Shown: one piece after another, positions 1 through 6,068 of the stretch
How the letters are laid out: each line of letters opens with the position of its first letter
Position numbering within the stretch: position 1 is the stretch's first letter
Assembly (NCBI GenBank): GCA_021787775.1
Contig: JAJYLK010000054.1
Location: forward strand, 1 to 7,328
Direction of reading: 5' to 3'
DNA from: Actinomycetes bacterium
GTDB lineage: Bacteria > Actinomycetota > Thermoleophilia > BMS3ABIN01
DNA: 7,328 nucleotides
Translations under genes and position numbers: made by a program
Notes under the pieces: generated by a model
What the model was told of the DNA's origin: nothing
The model's database searches: none
Seen by the model: only the letters and a program-made list of their open reading frames with translations

Positions 1-280
1 GGTAGCCGACCAGGTTCTGTCCCCGCAGCAGCATCTGCAGCGGCGTCTTGGGGCAGTGCTGCTTGATCGTCCGCAGGCGCTCCCAGGGGTTCTCGTTCAG
101 GAAGCGCAGGCAGCTGTCGAAGGTTGCGCCGCCCCATACCTCCAGGGAATAGAAGCCGATCTCGTCCATGCGCGCCAGGATCGGCAGCATGTCGCCGGTG
201 CGCATGCGCGTGGCCCACAGCGATTGATGCCCATCCCTGAGCGTGGTGTCGGTAATGAGGACGCGGCGTGCCTTGACCAT
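1..280 (-). CDS. Biotin-dependent carboxyltransferase, OadA/PycB type (N-terminal part, runs off the window)
   Basis: Only the first 93 codons are present; the gene continues past the left edge. The product starts [20 protein letters not shown], followed by [28 protein letters not shown] and [13 protein letters not shown]. These are the hallmark stretches of the carboxyltransferase barrel shared by oxaloacetate decarboxylase alpha and pyruvate carboxylase subunit B. In this family the Asp of TLRDG (D16) binds the metal and the Gln of HQS lies in the pyruvate site. The family moves carboxyl groups between biotin and pyruvate/oxaloacetate. The ATG at 280 is the only reasonable start, because an in-frame stop lies five codons upstream. 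It begins 4 nt after the efp stop, so it is very probably co-transcribed with efp. The Shine-Dalgarno match is weak (AGGG very close to the ATG). Whether it is a decarboxylase or half of pyruvate carboxylase cannot be told from this fragment, and the expected C-terminal biotin domain is outside the window. Confidence 0.9.
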   Translation of the reverse strand, partial: MVKARRVLITDTTLRDGHQSLWATRMRTGDMLPILARMDEIGFYSLEVWGGATFDSCLRFLNENPWERLRTIKQHCPKTPLQMLLRGQNLVGY

Positions 281-284
281 CGCC

Positions 285-848
285 CTAGACGCTTACCCTT
301 TCCACATACTCGCCGGTGCGGGTGTCCACCTTGACCACGTCGCCTACCTTGAGGAACAGCGGCACGTTGACCACCGCGCCGGTCTCCAGCGTGGCCGGCT
401 TGGAGCCGCCGCTGACGGTATCGCCCTTGACGCCAGGCTGCGTATCGGCGACCGCAAGCTCGACGAAGGTCGGCGGCAGCAGCTCGGCGGGGCTGCCATC
501 GACCACCAGCAGCTCCACGTCCATGTTCTCCTTGACGAATTTGAGGCGGTCGCCGACCAACGCCACCGGCAGCGACGTCTGCTCGTAGGTGTCATTGTCC
601 ATCAGCACCACTTCGTCCGGCGTCGAATAAAGATAGAGCATCTTCTTGCTCTCGGTGCGCACGCGCCGGAATTTCTCACCCGCGCGGAACGTGCGGTCCA
701 GCACCGCGCCGGTGCTGATGTTCTTGATCCTGGTGCGCACGAAAGCGCCGCCCTTGCCAGGCTTGACGTGCTGGAACTCGACGATGGTGAAAGCCTGGCC
801 ATCGACCTCGATGCTCATGCCGTTTTTAAAGTCGTTTGTAGAAACCAA
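285..848 (-). CDS. efp: Translation elongation factor P
   Basis: The product is EF-P, which binds ribosomes stalled on consecutive prolines and promotes peptide-bond formation. It has 187 residues, the normal length, with three beta-barrel domains expected (about 1-62, 63-126, 127-187). The N-terminal domain carries the loop [13 protein letters not shown], whose tip Lys32 points to the peptidyl-transferase centre. The C-terminal signature [14 protein letters not shown] (about 150-163) and PGVKGDT are present. The start is TTG at 848: it gives [10 protein letters not shown], which matches the Bacillus start MISVNDFRTG, and it has a GGAGG at 853-857. The next Met is residue 11, inside the conserved fold. 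A 113-nt gap separates it from the peptidase gene upstream; the carboxyltransferase follows after 4 nt. The loop resembles the Bacillus type (PGKGAAF) more than the E. coli type (PGKGQAF). No modification enzyme for Lys32 is encoded in the window. Confidence 0.97.
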   Translation of the reverse strand: MVSTNDFKNGMSIEVDGQAFTIVEFQHVKPGKGGAFVRTRIKNISTGAVLDRTFRAGEKFRRVRTESKKMLYLYSTPDEVVLMDNDTYEQTSLPVALVGDRLKFVKENMDVELLVVDGSPAELLPPTFVELAVADTQPGVKGDTVSGGSKPATLETGAVVNVPLFLKVGDVVKVDTRTGEYVERVSV

Positions 849-961
849 ATTTCCTCCGAGATGTAAACATTTTAAAACAGGGGGGACGCAGAAGATTTTA
901 CACTAAAACCGCTGACCGAGGGAAGATGCAGGCGGCCTGCGGCGAATCGCGCAGGATTTTC
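849..961 (-). other. Intergenic region upstream of efp, AT-rich with a small hairpin
   Basis: This 113-nt gap between the peptidase stop and efp is one of the few non-overlapping junctions here. Just after the peptidase stop is a short perfect hairpin (arms GCAGG/CCTGC at 928-932 and 936-940, 3-nt loop). It has no U-tract, so it is a poor intrinsic terminator. The part nearest efp is markedly AT-rich for this genome (for example TGTAAAAT near 897-904 and TTTTAAAATG near 870-879, minus strand). That would fit a promoter of its own for efp, but no convincing -35/-10 pair could be matched. Confidence 0.35.
853..857 (-). promoter_or_regulatory. Ribosome binding site deciding the TTG start of efp
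   Basis: GGAGG on the minus strand lies 4 nt before the TTG at 848. It supports the TTG start over the first ATG codon, which would remove ten conserved residues. Confidence 0.7.
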
Positions 962-2059
962 TCAGCGCAGGAAGATCAGCTCGCGGGGCGCTGTCGTCAG
1001 CGGAACGGGCCGGCTGGCGCCGATGAGCACCGTATCCTCGATGCGGACGCCGCCGCGGCCTTCGAGGTAGATGCCAGGTTCCACGGTCACTGTCATTCCC
1101 GCCGCCAGCACCTCCCGCGAGCGCGATGCCAGCACCGGCCCCTCATGTGCCTCCAGGCCGACGCCGTGCCCCAGCGCATGCCCGAACTGGGGGCCGTAGC
1201 CGGCGGCGGCGATATGCCCGCGCGCAAGCGCATCCATTTCGGCGCAGGCAGTTCCGGGACGGGCGGCCACCATGGCCAGCGCCTGCGCTTCCTTCACCAC
1301 CCGGTAGATCTCTTCCAGCTTCGGCGGCAGCGGCCCGGTGGCGAAGGTGCGGGTGGTGTCAGAGCAGTAGCCTCCTACCGAGGCGCCCATGTCGATCACC
1401 ACCAGCTCTCCCGGGCGAATGATCCTATCCGTGGGAACCGCGTGCGGCATCGCCGAGCGCGCTCCGGAAGCGACGATAATGGGGAACGGTAGCGGCCCGG
1501 AGCCGGCCTCACGCATCGACCGTTCCAGCATCCAGGCGACCTGCAGCTCGCTGCTGCCGGTCACGCGCCGGCGGCGCAGGCGCGCAAGGGCTGCATCGGC
1601 GATGGCGCAGGCCCGCCGTATGGCGGCCAGCTCGCCGCGCTCCTTCACCTGTCGCAGCCGCTCCACGGCGCCGCCGCAATCTTTCAGCTTCACACCCCTG
1701 AGCGCCTTTTTCAGCGCCCCGAACTGCGCCTGGTGCAGATGCCGCCCCTCGTAGCCGAGCGTTCCCAGCTTCAGCCTGCGGGAGCCCGCATAGGCAGCCG
1801 CTCCTTCCAGGGCAGCTCCGCCGGTCACGACCACGCGATAGCCGTTCACCTGTCGCGCCGCCTGGGTACGGTAACGAAAGTCAGTGAAGAAGAGTCGCTG
1901 TCTGGCAGTGATGAGCGCGCATCCGGACGAGCCGGTAAAGCCGGTCAGATACCGGACATTGGCCAGATGCGTCACCAGCAGCGAATCGCAAGGCAGCTCC
2001 CTGAGCAGGTTGTGGCCCCGTACTAGCGCTGCGTGTTCGCGGTGCGGTCCGCCAGCCAC
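962..2059 (-). CDS. pepP: Xaa-Pro aminopeptidase family (M24B) metallopeptidase
   Basis: A 365-residue cytoplasmic peptidase of the creatinase/aminopeptidase P family, predicted to remove N-terminal residues that precede proline. The N-terminal creatinase-like domain (about 10-130) contains the typical SLLVTHLANVRYLTGFTGSSG. The pita-bread catalytic domain (about 140-360) has all five metal ligands in order: D223 (VVIDMGA), D234 (CSDTTRTF), H298 (HALGHGVG), E327 (TVEPGIY) and E341 (VRIEDTV). The substrate-site histidines H206 (MPHAVP) and H305 (EAHEGP) are also present. The GTG start at 2059 has a good GGAGG at 2067-2071 with 7-nt spacing, and lies 37 nt inside the end of aroQ. No better in-frame start was seen before the conserved domain. 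An Xaa-Pro peptidase between aroQ and efp is a recurrent arrangement. Exact specificity (aminopeptidase P or prolidase, pepQ) cannot be settled from sequence. Confidence 0.93.
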   Translation of the reverse strand: MAGGPHREHAALVRGHNLLRELPCDSLLVTHLANVRYLTGFTGSSGCALITARQRLFFTDFRYRTQAARQVNGYRVVVTGGAALEGAAAYAGSRRLKLGTLGYEGRHLHQAQFGALKKALRGVKLKDCGGAVERLRQVKERGELAAIRRACAIADAALARLRRRRVTGSSELQVAWMLERSMREAGSGPLPFPIIVASGARSAMPHAVPTDRIIRPGELVVIDMGASVGGYCSDTTRTFATGPLPPKLEEIYRVVKEAQALAMVAARPGTACAEMDALARGHIAAAGYGPQFGHALGHGVGLEAHEGPVLASRSREVLAAGMTVTVEPGIYLEGRGGVRIEDTVLIGASRPVPLTTAPRELIFLR

Positions 2060-2472
2060 TCAAGCGCCTCCAGATAGCCGTTCAGTCCCTTGCCCGCGAT
2101 CGTCAGGCCGCACACGTCGCTGATCACGGAGTGGCGGCGCCATTCTTCGGGGCGATGGGCGATATCGGAGAGATGCACTTCCACCACCGGCGCCGCTACC
2201 AGCTCGAGGGCGTCATGGATCGCGTAACTGTAGTGCGTCCACGCGCCCGGATTGATGATCATCGCGTCCAGGACGCCGCAGAGTTCATGGATCTTTTCCA
2301 CCAGCTCGCCCTCGTGATTGGTCTGGAAGCATAGGCAGTTGGAAAAACCGGCCGCCGCCGCCCGGACGCGCACGGCGCTTTCCAGCTCTTCCAGGGTCAG
2401 CGTGCCGTAATGCTCCGGATCGCGACGGCCGAGCATGTTCAGGTTGCATCCGTGTAGTAGCGCCAGTTTCAT
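2023..2472 (-). CDS. aroQ: 3-dehydroquinate dehydratase, type II
   Basis: Converts 3-dehydroquinate to 3-dehydroshikimate, the third step of the shikimate pathway; the type II enzyme is a cytoplasmic dodecamer. The ATG at 2472 gives 149 residues, the usual size, beginning MKLALLHGCNLNMLGRRDPEHYG. A longer in-frame reading adds 21 residues that are only an out-of-frame copy of the aroB end. Residues matching the known active site are N10, R17, Y22 (flexible lid), N74 and H80 in INPGAWTHYS, and H100 in VEVHLSDI. FQTNHEGELV (49-58) and RHSVISDV (113-120) are also typical. Two positions depart from the usual NGPNLNLLG: the first Asn is His7 and the Pro is Cys9; PGAY is PGAW. The gene starts 7 nt after the aroB stop, with GGGAGG at 2484-2489 inside aroB (11-nt spacing, a little long), and its end overlaps the peptidase gene. 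Confidence 0.95.
   Translation of the reverse strand: MKLALLHGCNLNMLGRRDPEHYGTLTLEELESAVRVRAAAAGFSNCLCFQTNHEGELVEKIHELCGVLDAMIINPGAWTHYSYAIHDALELVAAPVVEVHLSDIAHRPEEWRRHSVISDVCGLTIAGKGLNGYLEALEWLADRTANTQR
2067..2071 (-). promoter_or_regulatory. Ribosome binding site for the GTG start of the Xaa-Pro peptidase
   Basis: GGAGG on the minus strand, 7 nt before the GTG at 2059. It lies inside the aroQ coding region and is the reason for preferring a start that overlaps aroQ by 37 nt. Confidence 0.7.
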
Positions 2473-2479
2473 CGCGCCG

Positions 2480-3571
2480 CTATCCTCCCGCCACCAGGCG
2501 CTCAACTTCCCGGCGAAGGGCGCCCGCATCGACATCGCAGTTTATCACCGGCTCGCCGAGGCGCTTGAGCAGCACCATGTTGGCTGACAGGTCATCGGCC
2601 TTCTTGTCGCTGGCCATCGCCGACTGCACCTCGCCGGGATCGATGCCCTCGATCCTCGCCGGCAGCCCCAGCAACTCCAGCAGCGACAGCAGGCGGTCGC
2701 CATATTCCGCGGGCAGCCCGAATTCCTGCCGCGAAAGCCTGACGGCCGCCAGTAGCCCCAGCGCTACCGCCTGTCCATGCGAGTAGCGTTGGTAACCACC
2801 CGCCACCTCGATGCCGTGGCCGACCGAATGGCCCAGATTAAGCACCGCGCGCCGGCCATAATCGCGCTCGTCTTCCGACACGATCCTGAGCTTGTATTCG
2901 ATGCAGCGGCGCACCACCGGCTCGACATACGCCATGTTGAGCGCCAGGAATTCCTGGTTGCTGATCTCGAAATTATCGAAAAAATCATCCCCCGTGAGCA
3001 GGCAGTATTTGACCACCTCCGCGAGCCCCTCGACCAGCTGATCCCGCGGGAGCGTCTTCAGCAGCGCCGGGTCGGTCAGCACCATGTCCGGCTGGTAAAA
3101 GGAACCGACGTAATTCTTGGCTTCCGGGATGTTGACCCCGGTCTTGCCGCCGATGCTGCTATCCACCTGCGAGAGCAGGCTGGTGGGCACCTGCATCAGC
3201 CCGATGCCGCGCATGTAAGTGCTGGCGACGAAGCCGGCCAGGTCGCCAACGACGCCTCCGCCCAGGGCGCAGACGGCATCGCGCCGGCGCGTCTTCAACG
3301 CAAACAGCTGCGAGTACAGCCAGGTGGCCATCTCGAGGCTCTTGACGCCCTCGCCCGGATCGACGACGATCGTGCTGGCCTCCAGCCCGGCAGCGGCGAA
3401 AGCGGCCTCGGCCGCCGCCAGATGGAATCCGGCCACGTTGGCGTCGGTGATGATGACGACCTTGCCCCGCTTCCCCAGCGAACTCCACAGCCGGCCGGCA
3501 TCGGCCAGGCCGCCACCGCTGAGAAACACCGGATATTCCTTGCTCCTGGTATTGGCAAGCAGCTGGATCAT
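2480..3571 (-). CDS. aroB: 3-dehydroquinate synthase
   Basis: Makes 3-dehydroquinate from DAHP using NAD+ and a divalent metal; second step of the shikimate pathway. At 363 residues it is of normal length. The NAD-binding N-terminal part includes DPGEGVKSLE (71-80) and ALGGGVVGDLAGFVASTYMRG (102-122, quoted here only as landmarks GGGVVGD and ASTYMRG). The family signature VPTSLLSQVDSSIGGKTGVN spans 128-147. The metal ligands appear to be E185 (EGLAEVVKY), H248 (NLGHSVGHGIE) and H265 (YSHGQAVALG). Substrate-site lysines are visible at K143, K152 and K188. The ATG at 3571 overlaps the aroK stop as ATGA, and no Shine-Dalgarno sequence precedes it, so translation is probably coupled to aroK. aroQ follows 7 nt after the stop. 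Confidence 0.97.
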   Translation of the reverse strand: MIQLLANTRSKEYPVFLSGGGLADAGRLWSSLGKRGKVVIITDANVAGFHLAAAEAAFAAAGLEASTIVVDPGEGVKSLEMATWLYSQLFALKTRRRDAVCALGGGVVGDLAGFVASTYMRGIGLMQVPTSLLSQVDSSIGGKTGVNIPEAKNYVGSFYQPDMVLTDPALLKTLPRDQLVEGLAEVVKYCLLTGDDFFDNFEISNQEFLALNMAYVEPVVRRCIEYKLRIVSEDERDYGRRAVLNLGHSVGHGIEVAGGYQRYSHGQAVALGLLAAVRLSRQEFGLPAEYGDRLLSLLELLGLPARIEGIDPGEVQSAMASDKKADDLSANMVLLKRLGEPVINCDVDAGALRREVERLVAGG

Positions 3572-4101
3572 GCTATGCCGGCCACGCCCAGGCGCCGCAG
3601 GATCCTGACGATCCCGTCGGCGACGGTTTTGACATTATTTTCTTTTGTATCAACCACATACCGGGCCAGCTCCAGATAAAGTTTCTCCCGCTGGGCATAC
3701 AGCCGCCGGAATTCATCCGCGTCACGCGCCAGCGGCCGCGAAGAGCTGCGCACGCGCGCGAAGGCGCGGTTCACGTCCTCGTCCAGAAGGAATACCAGGG
3801 GTTCGCGCCGCAGGCGCTCCGCGACCGCGGGAATGGTGACTGCGCCGCCGCCGAGCGATACCACCGTGCCTTCCGATGAAACATCCGCCTCGTCAAGAAG
3901 TCCCAGGACTACGCCCTCCTCCGCCCGCCGGAAAGCCGCCTCGCCTTCCTGCTTGAAGATCTCGGCGATGGAAGCGCCTGCCTGCTCTTCGACAATAGGG
4001 TCGGCGTCGAAAAAATCCCATCCCAGACCGCGCGCCAGATAGTTGCCTACGGCGGTCTTGCCGCTGCCCATGAAGCCGATCAGGATCAGGGTCGGGGCCA
4101 A
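3568..4101 (-). CDS. aroK: Shikimate kinase
   Basis: Phosphorylates shikimate at the 3-hydroxyl with ATP; cytoplasmic, fifth step of the pathway. It has 177 residues, typical for the family. The Walker A loop is GFMGSGKT (9-16). Shikimate-binding residues are D34 (DFFDADPIVEEQAG), R58 (EAAFRRAEE), the GGG at 84-86 (SLGGGA) and R138 (YAQREKLY). The lid Arg is in SSSRPLA (R122). The start must be the TTG at 4101: a TAG stop lies directly upstream in frame, and the first ATG (Met11) is within the P-loop. The TTG lies 16 nt inside the end of aroC. Possible ribosome binding sites within aroC are GAGGG at 4106-4110 (4-nt spacing) and AGGAGG at 4113-4118 (11-nt spacing). A TTG start together with overlaps on both sides suggests translation coupled to aroC and aroB. 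Confidence 0.96.
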   Translation of the reverse strand: MAPTLILIGFMGSGKTAVGNYLARGLGWDFFDADPIVEEQAGASIAEIFKQEGEAAFRRAEEGVVLGLLDEADVSSEGTVVSLGGGAVTIPAVAERLRREPLVFLLDEDVNRAFARVRSSSRPLARDADEFRRLYAQREKLYLELARYVVDTKENNVKTVADGIVRILRRLGVAGIA

Positions 4102-5273
4102 CTATCCCTCAGCCTCCTCAGATAGGCCAGATACGACCCCTTCATGTCTTCGATGGAGTCTCCACCGAGCTTCTCCATCATGGCACGGGCCAGCTCGATG
4201 GCAATCATCGCCTCGCCGACCACCGCCGCCGCCGGCACGGCACAGACATCGCTGCGTTCCTTCAGCGCCGGCGCCGCCTTGCCGCTGGCGATGTCAACAG
4301 ACTCCAGCGGGCAGGTCAGTGTGGGGATGGGCTTCATCGCGGCGCGGACGATCAGCGGCGCGCCGGTGGTGATGCCCCCCTCCAGGCCGCCCGCATGGTT
4401 GGTGCGGCGGTAGTAACCCTTCCCGGGCCTGAAAAAAATCTCATCGTGCACTTTGGAACCGGGCCTGGCTGCGGCGGCAAAACCATCGCCCACCTCGGCG
4501 CCCTTGATCGCCGGGATACTCATCAGCGCTCCGCCCAGCCGGCCGCCAAGCCGCTCCGGCCCGGAAGCATACGAGCCCAGGCCGGGTACGAGCCCGAATA
4601 CCGCCACCTCGAAGACGCCGCCCAGCGACTCGCCCTGCTTGCGCGCGGCGACGATGGCATCAGTCATCGCCTTTTCCCTGCCGGCGGCAAGCGTGCGCAC
4701 CGGCGAGCCGTCCACTTTGCCGAAATCTTTGGGGTCGAGCGATTGCCTGCCGCGGGCGGCGACCTTGCCGATGCGCGTCACATGACTGAAGATCGTGACA
4801 CCAAACTCATCCAGCAGCCGTCTGGCGATTGCTCCCACCGCTACACGTGTCGCTGTTTCCCGGGCGCTGGCGCGCTCCAGTACGCTGCGGATATCGCCCA
4901 GACCGAATTTCTCCGTGCCGCTAAGGTCGGCGTGCCCCGGCCGCGGCACCGTCAGCGGCTCTGCCCTTTTCCCCGGTGAGGCGGCGCCGACGGACATCAC
5001 TGACTTCCAGTTCTTCCAGTCGGCATTGAGGATGCGCAGCCCGATCGGCGTACCCAGGGTCTGTCCGTAGCGGACTCCGCTGGTGATCGTCGCCCTGTCG
5101 GTCTCGATGCGCATGCGGCCGCCGCGGCCGAAGCCGAGCTGACGCCGTGCCAGGTCCCGGTCGATATCCTCAGTCCCAAGCGTCAAACCGGCGGGGATGC
5201 CCTCGACGATCGCCATCAGCTCGGGGCCGTGAGATTCTCCGGATGTCGTATAGCGAAGATTCATGTCAATCAT
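4086..5273 (-). CDS. aroC: Chorismate synthase
   Basis: Converts EPSP to chorismate using reduced FMN; last step of the shikimate pathway. Its 395 residues are at the longer end for the family. The three family signatures are present: GESHGPEL (12-19), GDIRSVLERASARETATRVA (126-145) and RSDVCAVPAAAVVGEAM (340-356). Catalytic residues known in the family correspond to H15, H114 (RPGHADLSG) and D342. FGRGGRMRIE (48-57) and the glycine-rich LEGGITTGAPL (297-307) are also characteristic. The start is uncertain: ATG at 5273 (MIDMNLRYT) or the ATG three codons later at 5264 (MNLRYT) both fit, and neither has a clear Shine-Dalgarno sequence. A 118-nt gap separates it from the upstream unknown gene, so this may be where an aro transcript starts. 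aroK overlaps its end by 16 nt. Confidence 0.97.
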   Translation of the reverse strand: MIDMNLRYTTSGESHGPELMAIVEGIPAGLTLGTEDIDRDLARRQLGFGRGGRMRIETDRATITSGVRYGQTLGTPIGLRILNADWKNWKSVMSVGAASPGKRAEPLTVPRPGHADLSGTEKFGLGDIRSVLERASARETATRVAVGAIARRLLDEFGVTIFSHVTRIGKVAARGRQSLDPKDFGKVDGSPVRTLAAGREKAMTDAIVAARKQGESLGGVFEVAVFGLVPGLGSYASGPERLGGRLGGALMSIPAIKGAEVGDGFAAAARPGSKVHDEIFFRPGKGYYRRTNHAGGLEGGITTGAPLIVRAAMKPIPTLTCPLESVDIASGKAAPALKERSDVCAVPAAAVVGEAMIAIELARAMMEKLGGDSIEDMKGSYLAYLRRLRDSWPRP

Positions 5274-5391
5274 TGCCAGGGCTGTGACTTACTAAAATTA
5301 ATGCAGATGATGATTATCGCGCAAGCCGAGACCGGCATGCCCGGGCAGACGAGGCACCTGAGCGGCCCTCAGCGACAGTCGCGGCCGTGCC
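5274..5391 (-). other. Structured intergenic region between the unknown pilus-operon gene and aroC
   Basis: This 118-nt gap starts, in the direction of transcription, with nested inverted repeats. An outer pair AGGCAC/GTGCCT (5387-5392 and 5352-5357) encloses two hairpins: CTGAG/CTCAG (5358-5362, 5368-5372; 5-nt loop) and GCGA/TCGC (5372-5375, 5379-5382; sharing one base with the other). Next comes a perfect 10-bp palindrome TGCCCGGGCA at 5338-5347. The last 60 nt before aroC are AT-rich (TTAATTTTAG near 5292-5301, minus strand). The layout could be a terminator or processing site followed by a promoter for the aro genes. No U-tract and no clear -35/-10 pair were found, so this is only a suggestion. 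Confidence 0.35.
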
Positions 5392-5997
5392 TTATTTGCC
5401 CAGCACGGTACCGGTGGAGCCCGTCGAGCCTCCGGTTGAACCGGTGCCCGTAGAGCCGGTGCCCGTAGAGCCCGTGCCTGTTGAGCCCGTGCCTGTGGAA
5501 CCAGTCCCGGTCGATCCTGTGCCGGTGGAACCGGTGCTGCCGGTGCCGGTGCCAGTGCCCCCTGTGGAGCCCGGAACCGTACCGCCGGTGGAAGGGATTC
5601 CGGGCGATGTCGATGAACCGGTCGGCGATGACGCCGAGCCCGGTGTGGAACTGGAGCCCGCCTGCATCTGCTGGACCCACGGATCCTTGCGGGTAAACAC
5701 GTTGGCCCACATCGTCGAAGCCGTGCTGGAGTCAAGCGATGAAGACGTCGACAGCGACGACAGCCGCGGGGGCGCCGTGGAATGCGAGCCCGGCGTCGTC
5801 CCGGTGGAAAGCGCGGCCGTGCTCGGCCTCGTTCCTGCCTGCGTCCCGGTTCCGGTCGACTGCTGCGGCGCTGATGACTGGCTGCCGCACGATAGCGCCA
5901 GCGTCACGGAAACAACGAGCAGCACAACCGCCGCCACGCCGGCCACCAGGGGCGCGTGCTTGAAATCATCAATTCTTCCAAAAATCTCGTCTAGCAT
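5392..5997 (-). CDS. Unknown single-pass membrane protein with a repetitive Ser/Thr/Gly-rich tail, in pil operon
   Basis: I do not recognise this 201-residue protein. A short acidic cytoplasmic start (MLDEIFGRIDDFKH, 1-14) leads into one membrane helix (about 16-36, VAGVAAVVLLVVSVTLAL), then a Cys (C37) that does not fit a good lipobox. The exported part is nearly all Ser/Thr/Gly/Pro. The one exception is WANVFTRKDPWVQQM (97-111). From residue 156 there are six perfect GSTGT units, then a degenerate one. The ATG at 5997 is preceded by a weak AAGG-type ribosome binding site. It lies 71 nt after pilO, where pilP would be in many diderm operons, so a role in the pilus platform is likely but unproven. 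KDPW recalls the DPF motif of PilP, without a following beta domain. A 223-codon frame on the plus strand covers the same DNA; the minus frame is preferred for its membrane helix, strand and operon position. Confidence 0.75.
   Translation of the reverse strand: MLDEIFGRIDDFKHAPLVAGVAAVVLLVVSVTLALSCGSQSSAPQQSTGTGTQAGTRPSTAALSTGTTPGSHSTAPPRLSSLSTSSSLDSSTASTMWANVFTRKDPWVQQMQAGSSSTPGSASSPTGSSTSPGIPSTGGTVPGSTGGTGTGTGSTGSTGTGSTGTGSTGTGSTGTGSTGTGSTGTGSTGGSTGSTGTVLGK
5428..5532 (-). repeat. 15-bp tandem repeat encoding GSTGT
   Basis: Six in-frame 15-bp units at 5443-5532, followed by a variant unit (GSTGG) to 5428. Two adjacent units (5443-5457, 5458-5472) are identical; the other four differ from them only at third positions of the minus-strand codons, so the peptide GSTGT is kept exactly. 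Confidence 0.9.
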
Positions 5998-6068
5998 TTT
6001 CTTACCTTACCCATTCACGGGGCGAACGATCCGCCCACAGTCCTGCCGGCGTTATTAATCTGACCGGC
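5998..6068 (-). other. Spacer between pilO and the unknown gene
   Basis: A 71-nt gap with two short inverted repeats: GCCGG/CCGGC at 6045-6049 and 6064-6068, and GGGCG/CGCCC at 6020-6024 and 6032-6036. Both stems are only 5 bp and lack a U-tract. Nothing here clearly separates the two genes into different transcripts. Confidence 0.3.

Noticed and set aside
243..866. 207-codon plus-strand frame opposite efp.
   Set aside because: efp is unmistakable on the minus strand; this product is an Arg/His-rich shadow with no family features.
928..940. Hairpin after the peptidase stop as an intrinsic terminator.
   Set aside because: The stem is only 5 bp and no run of T follows on the minus strand.
2473..2535. 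Longer aroQ start adding 21 residues.
   Set aside because: The extra part lies within the aroB coding end and is absent from known type II dehydroquinases; the ATG at 2472 gives the standard N-terminus.
2777..3679. 300-codon open frame on the plus strand opposite aroB and the end of aroK.
   Set aside because: It is fully antisense to aroB, which has all its family motifs; the frame is Arg/His/Ala-rich without any recognisable domain, as expected from GC-rich shadow frames.
5443..5532. Short tandem repeat considered as a CRISPR-like or intergenic satellite array.
   Set aside because: Units are 15 bp with no spacers, are in frame, and keep the encoded peptide, so it is a coding repeat.
5872..5997. 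Unknown protein as a lipoprotein with Cys37 as the lipidated residue.
   Set aside because: The residues before the Cys (ALS) do not fit a good lipobox and the start of the protein is acidic rather than basic, unlike a signal peptide.
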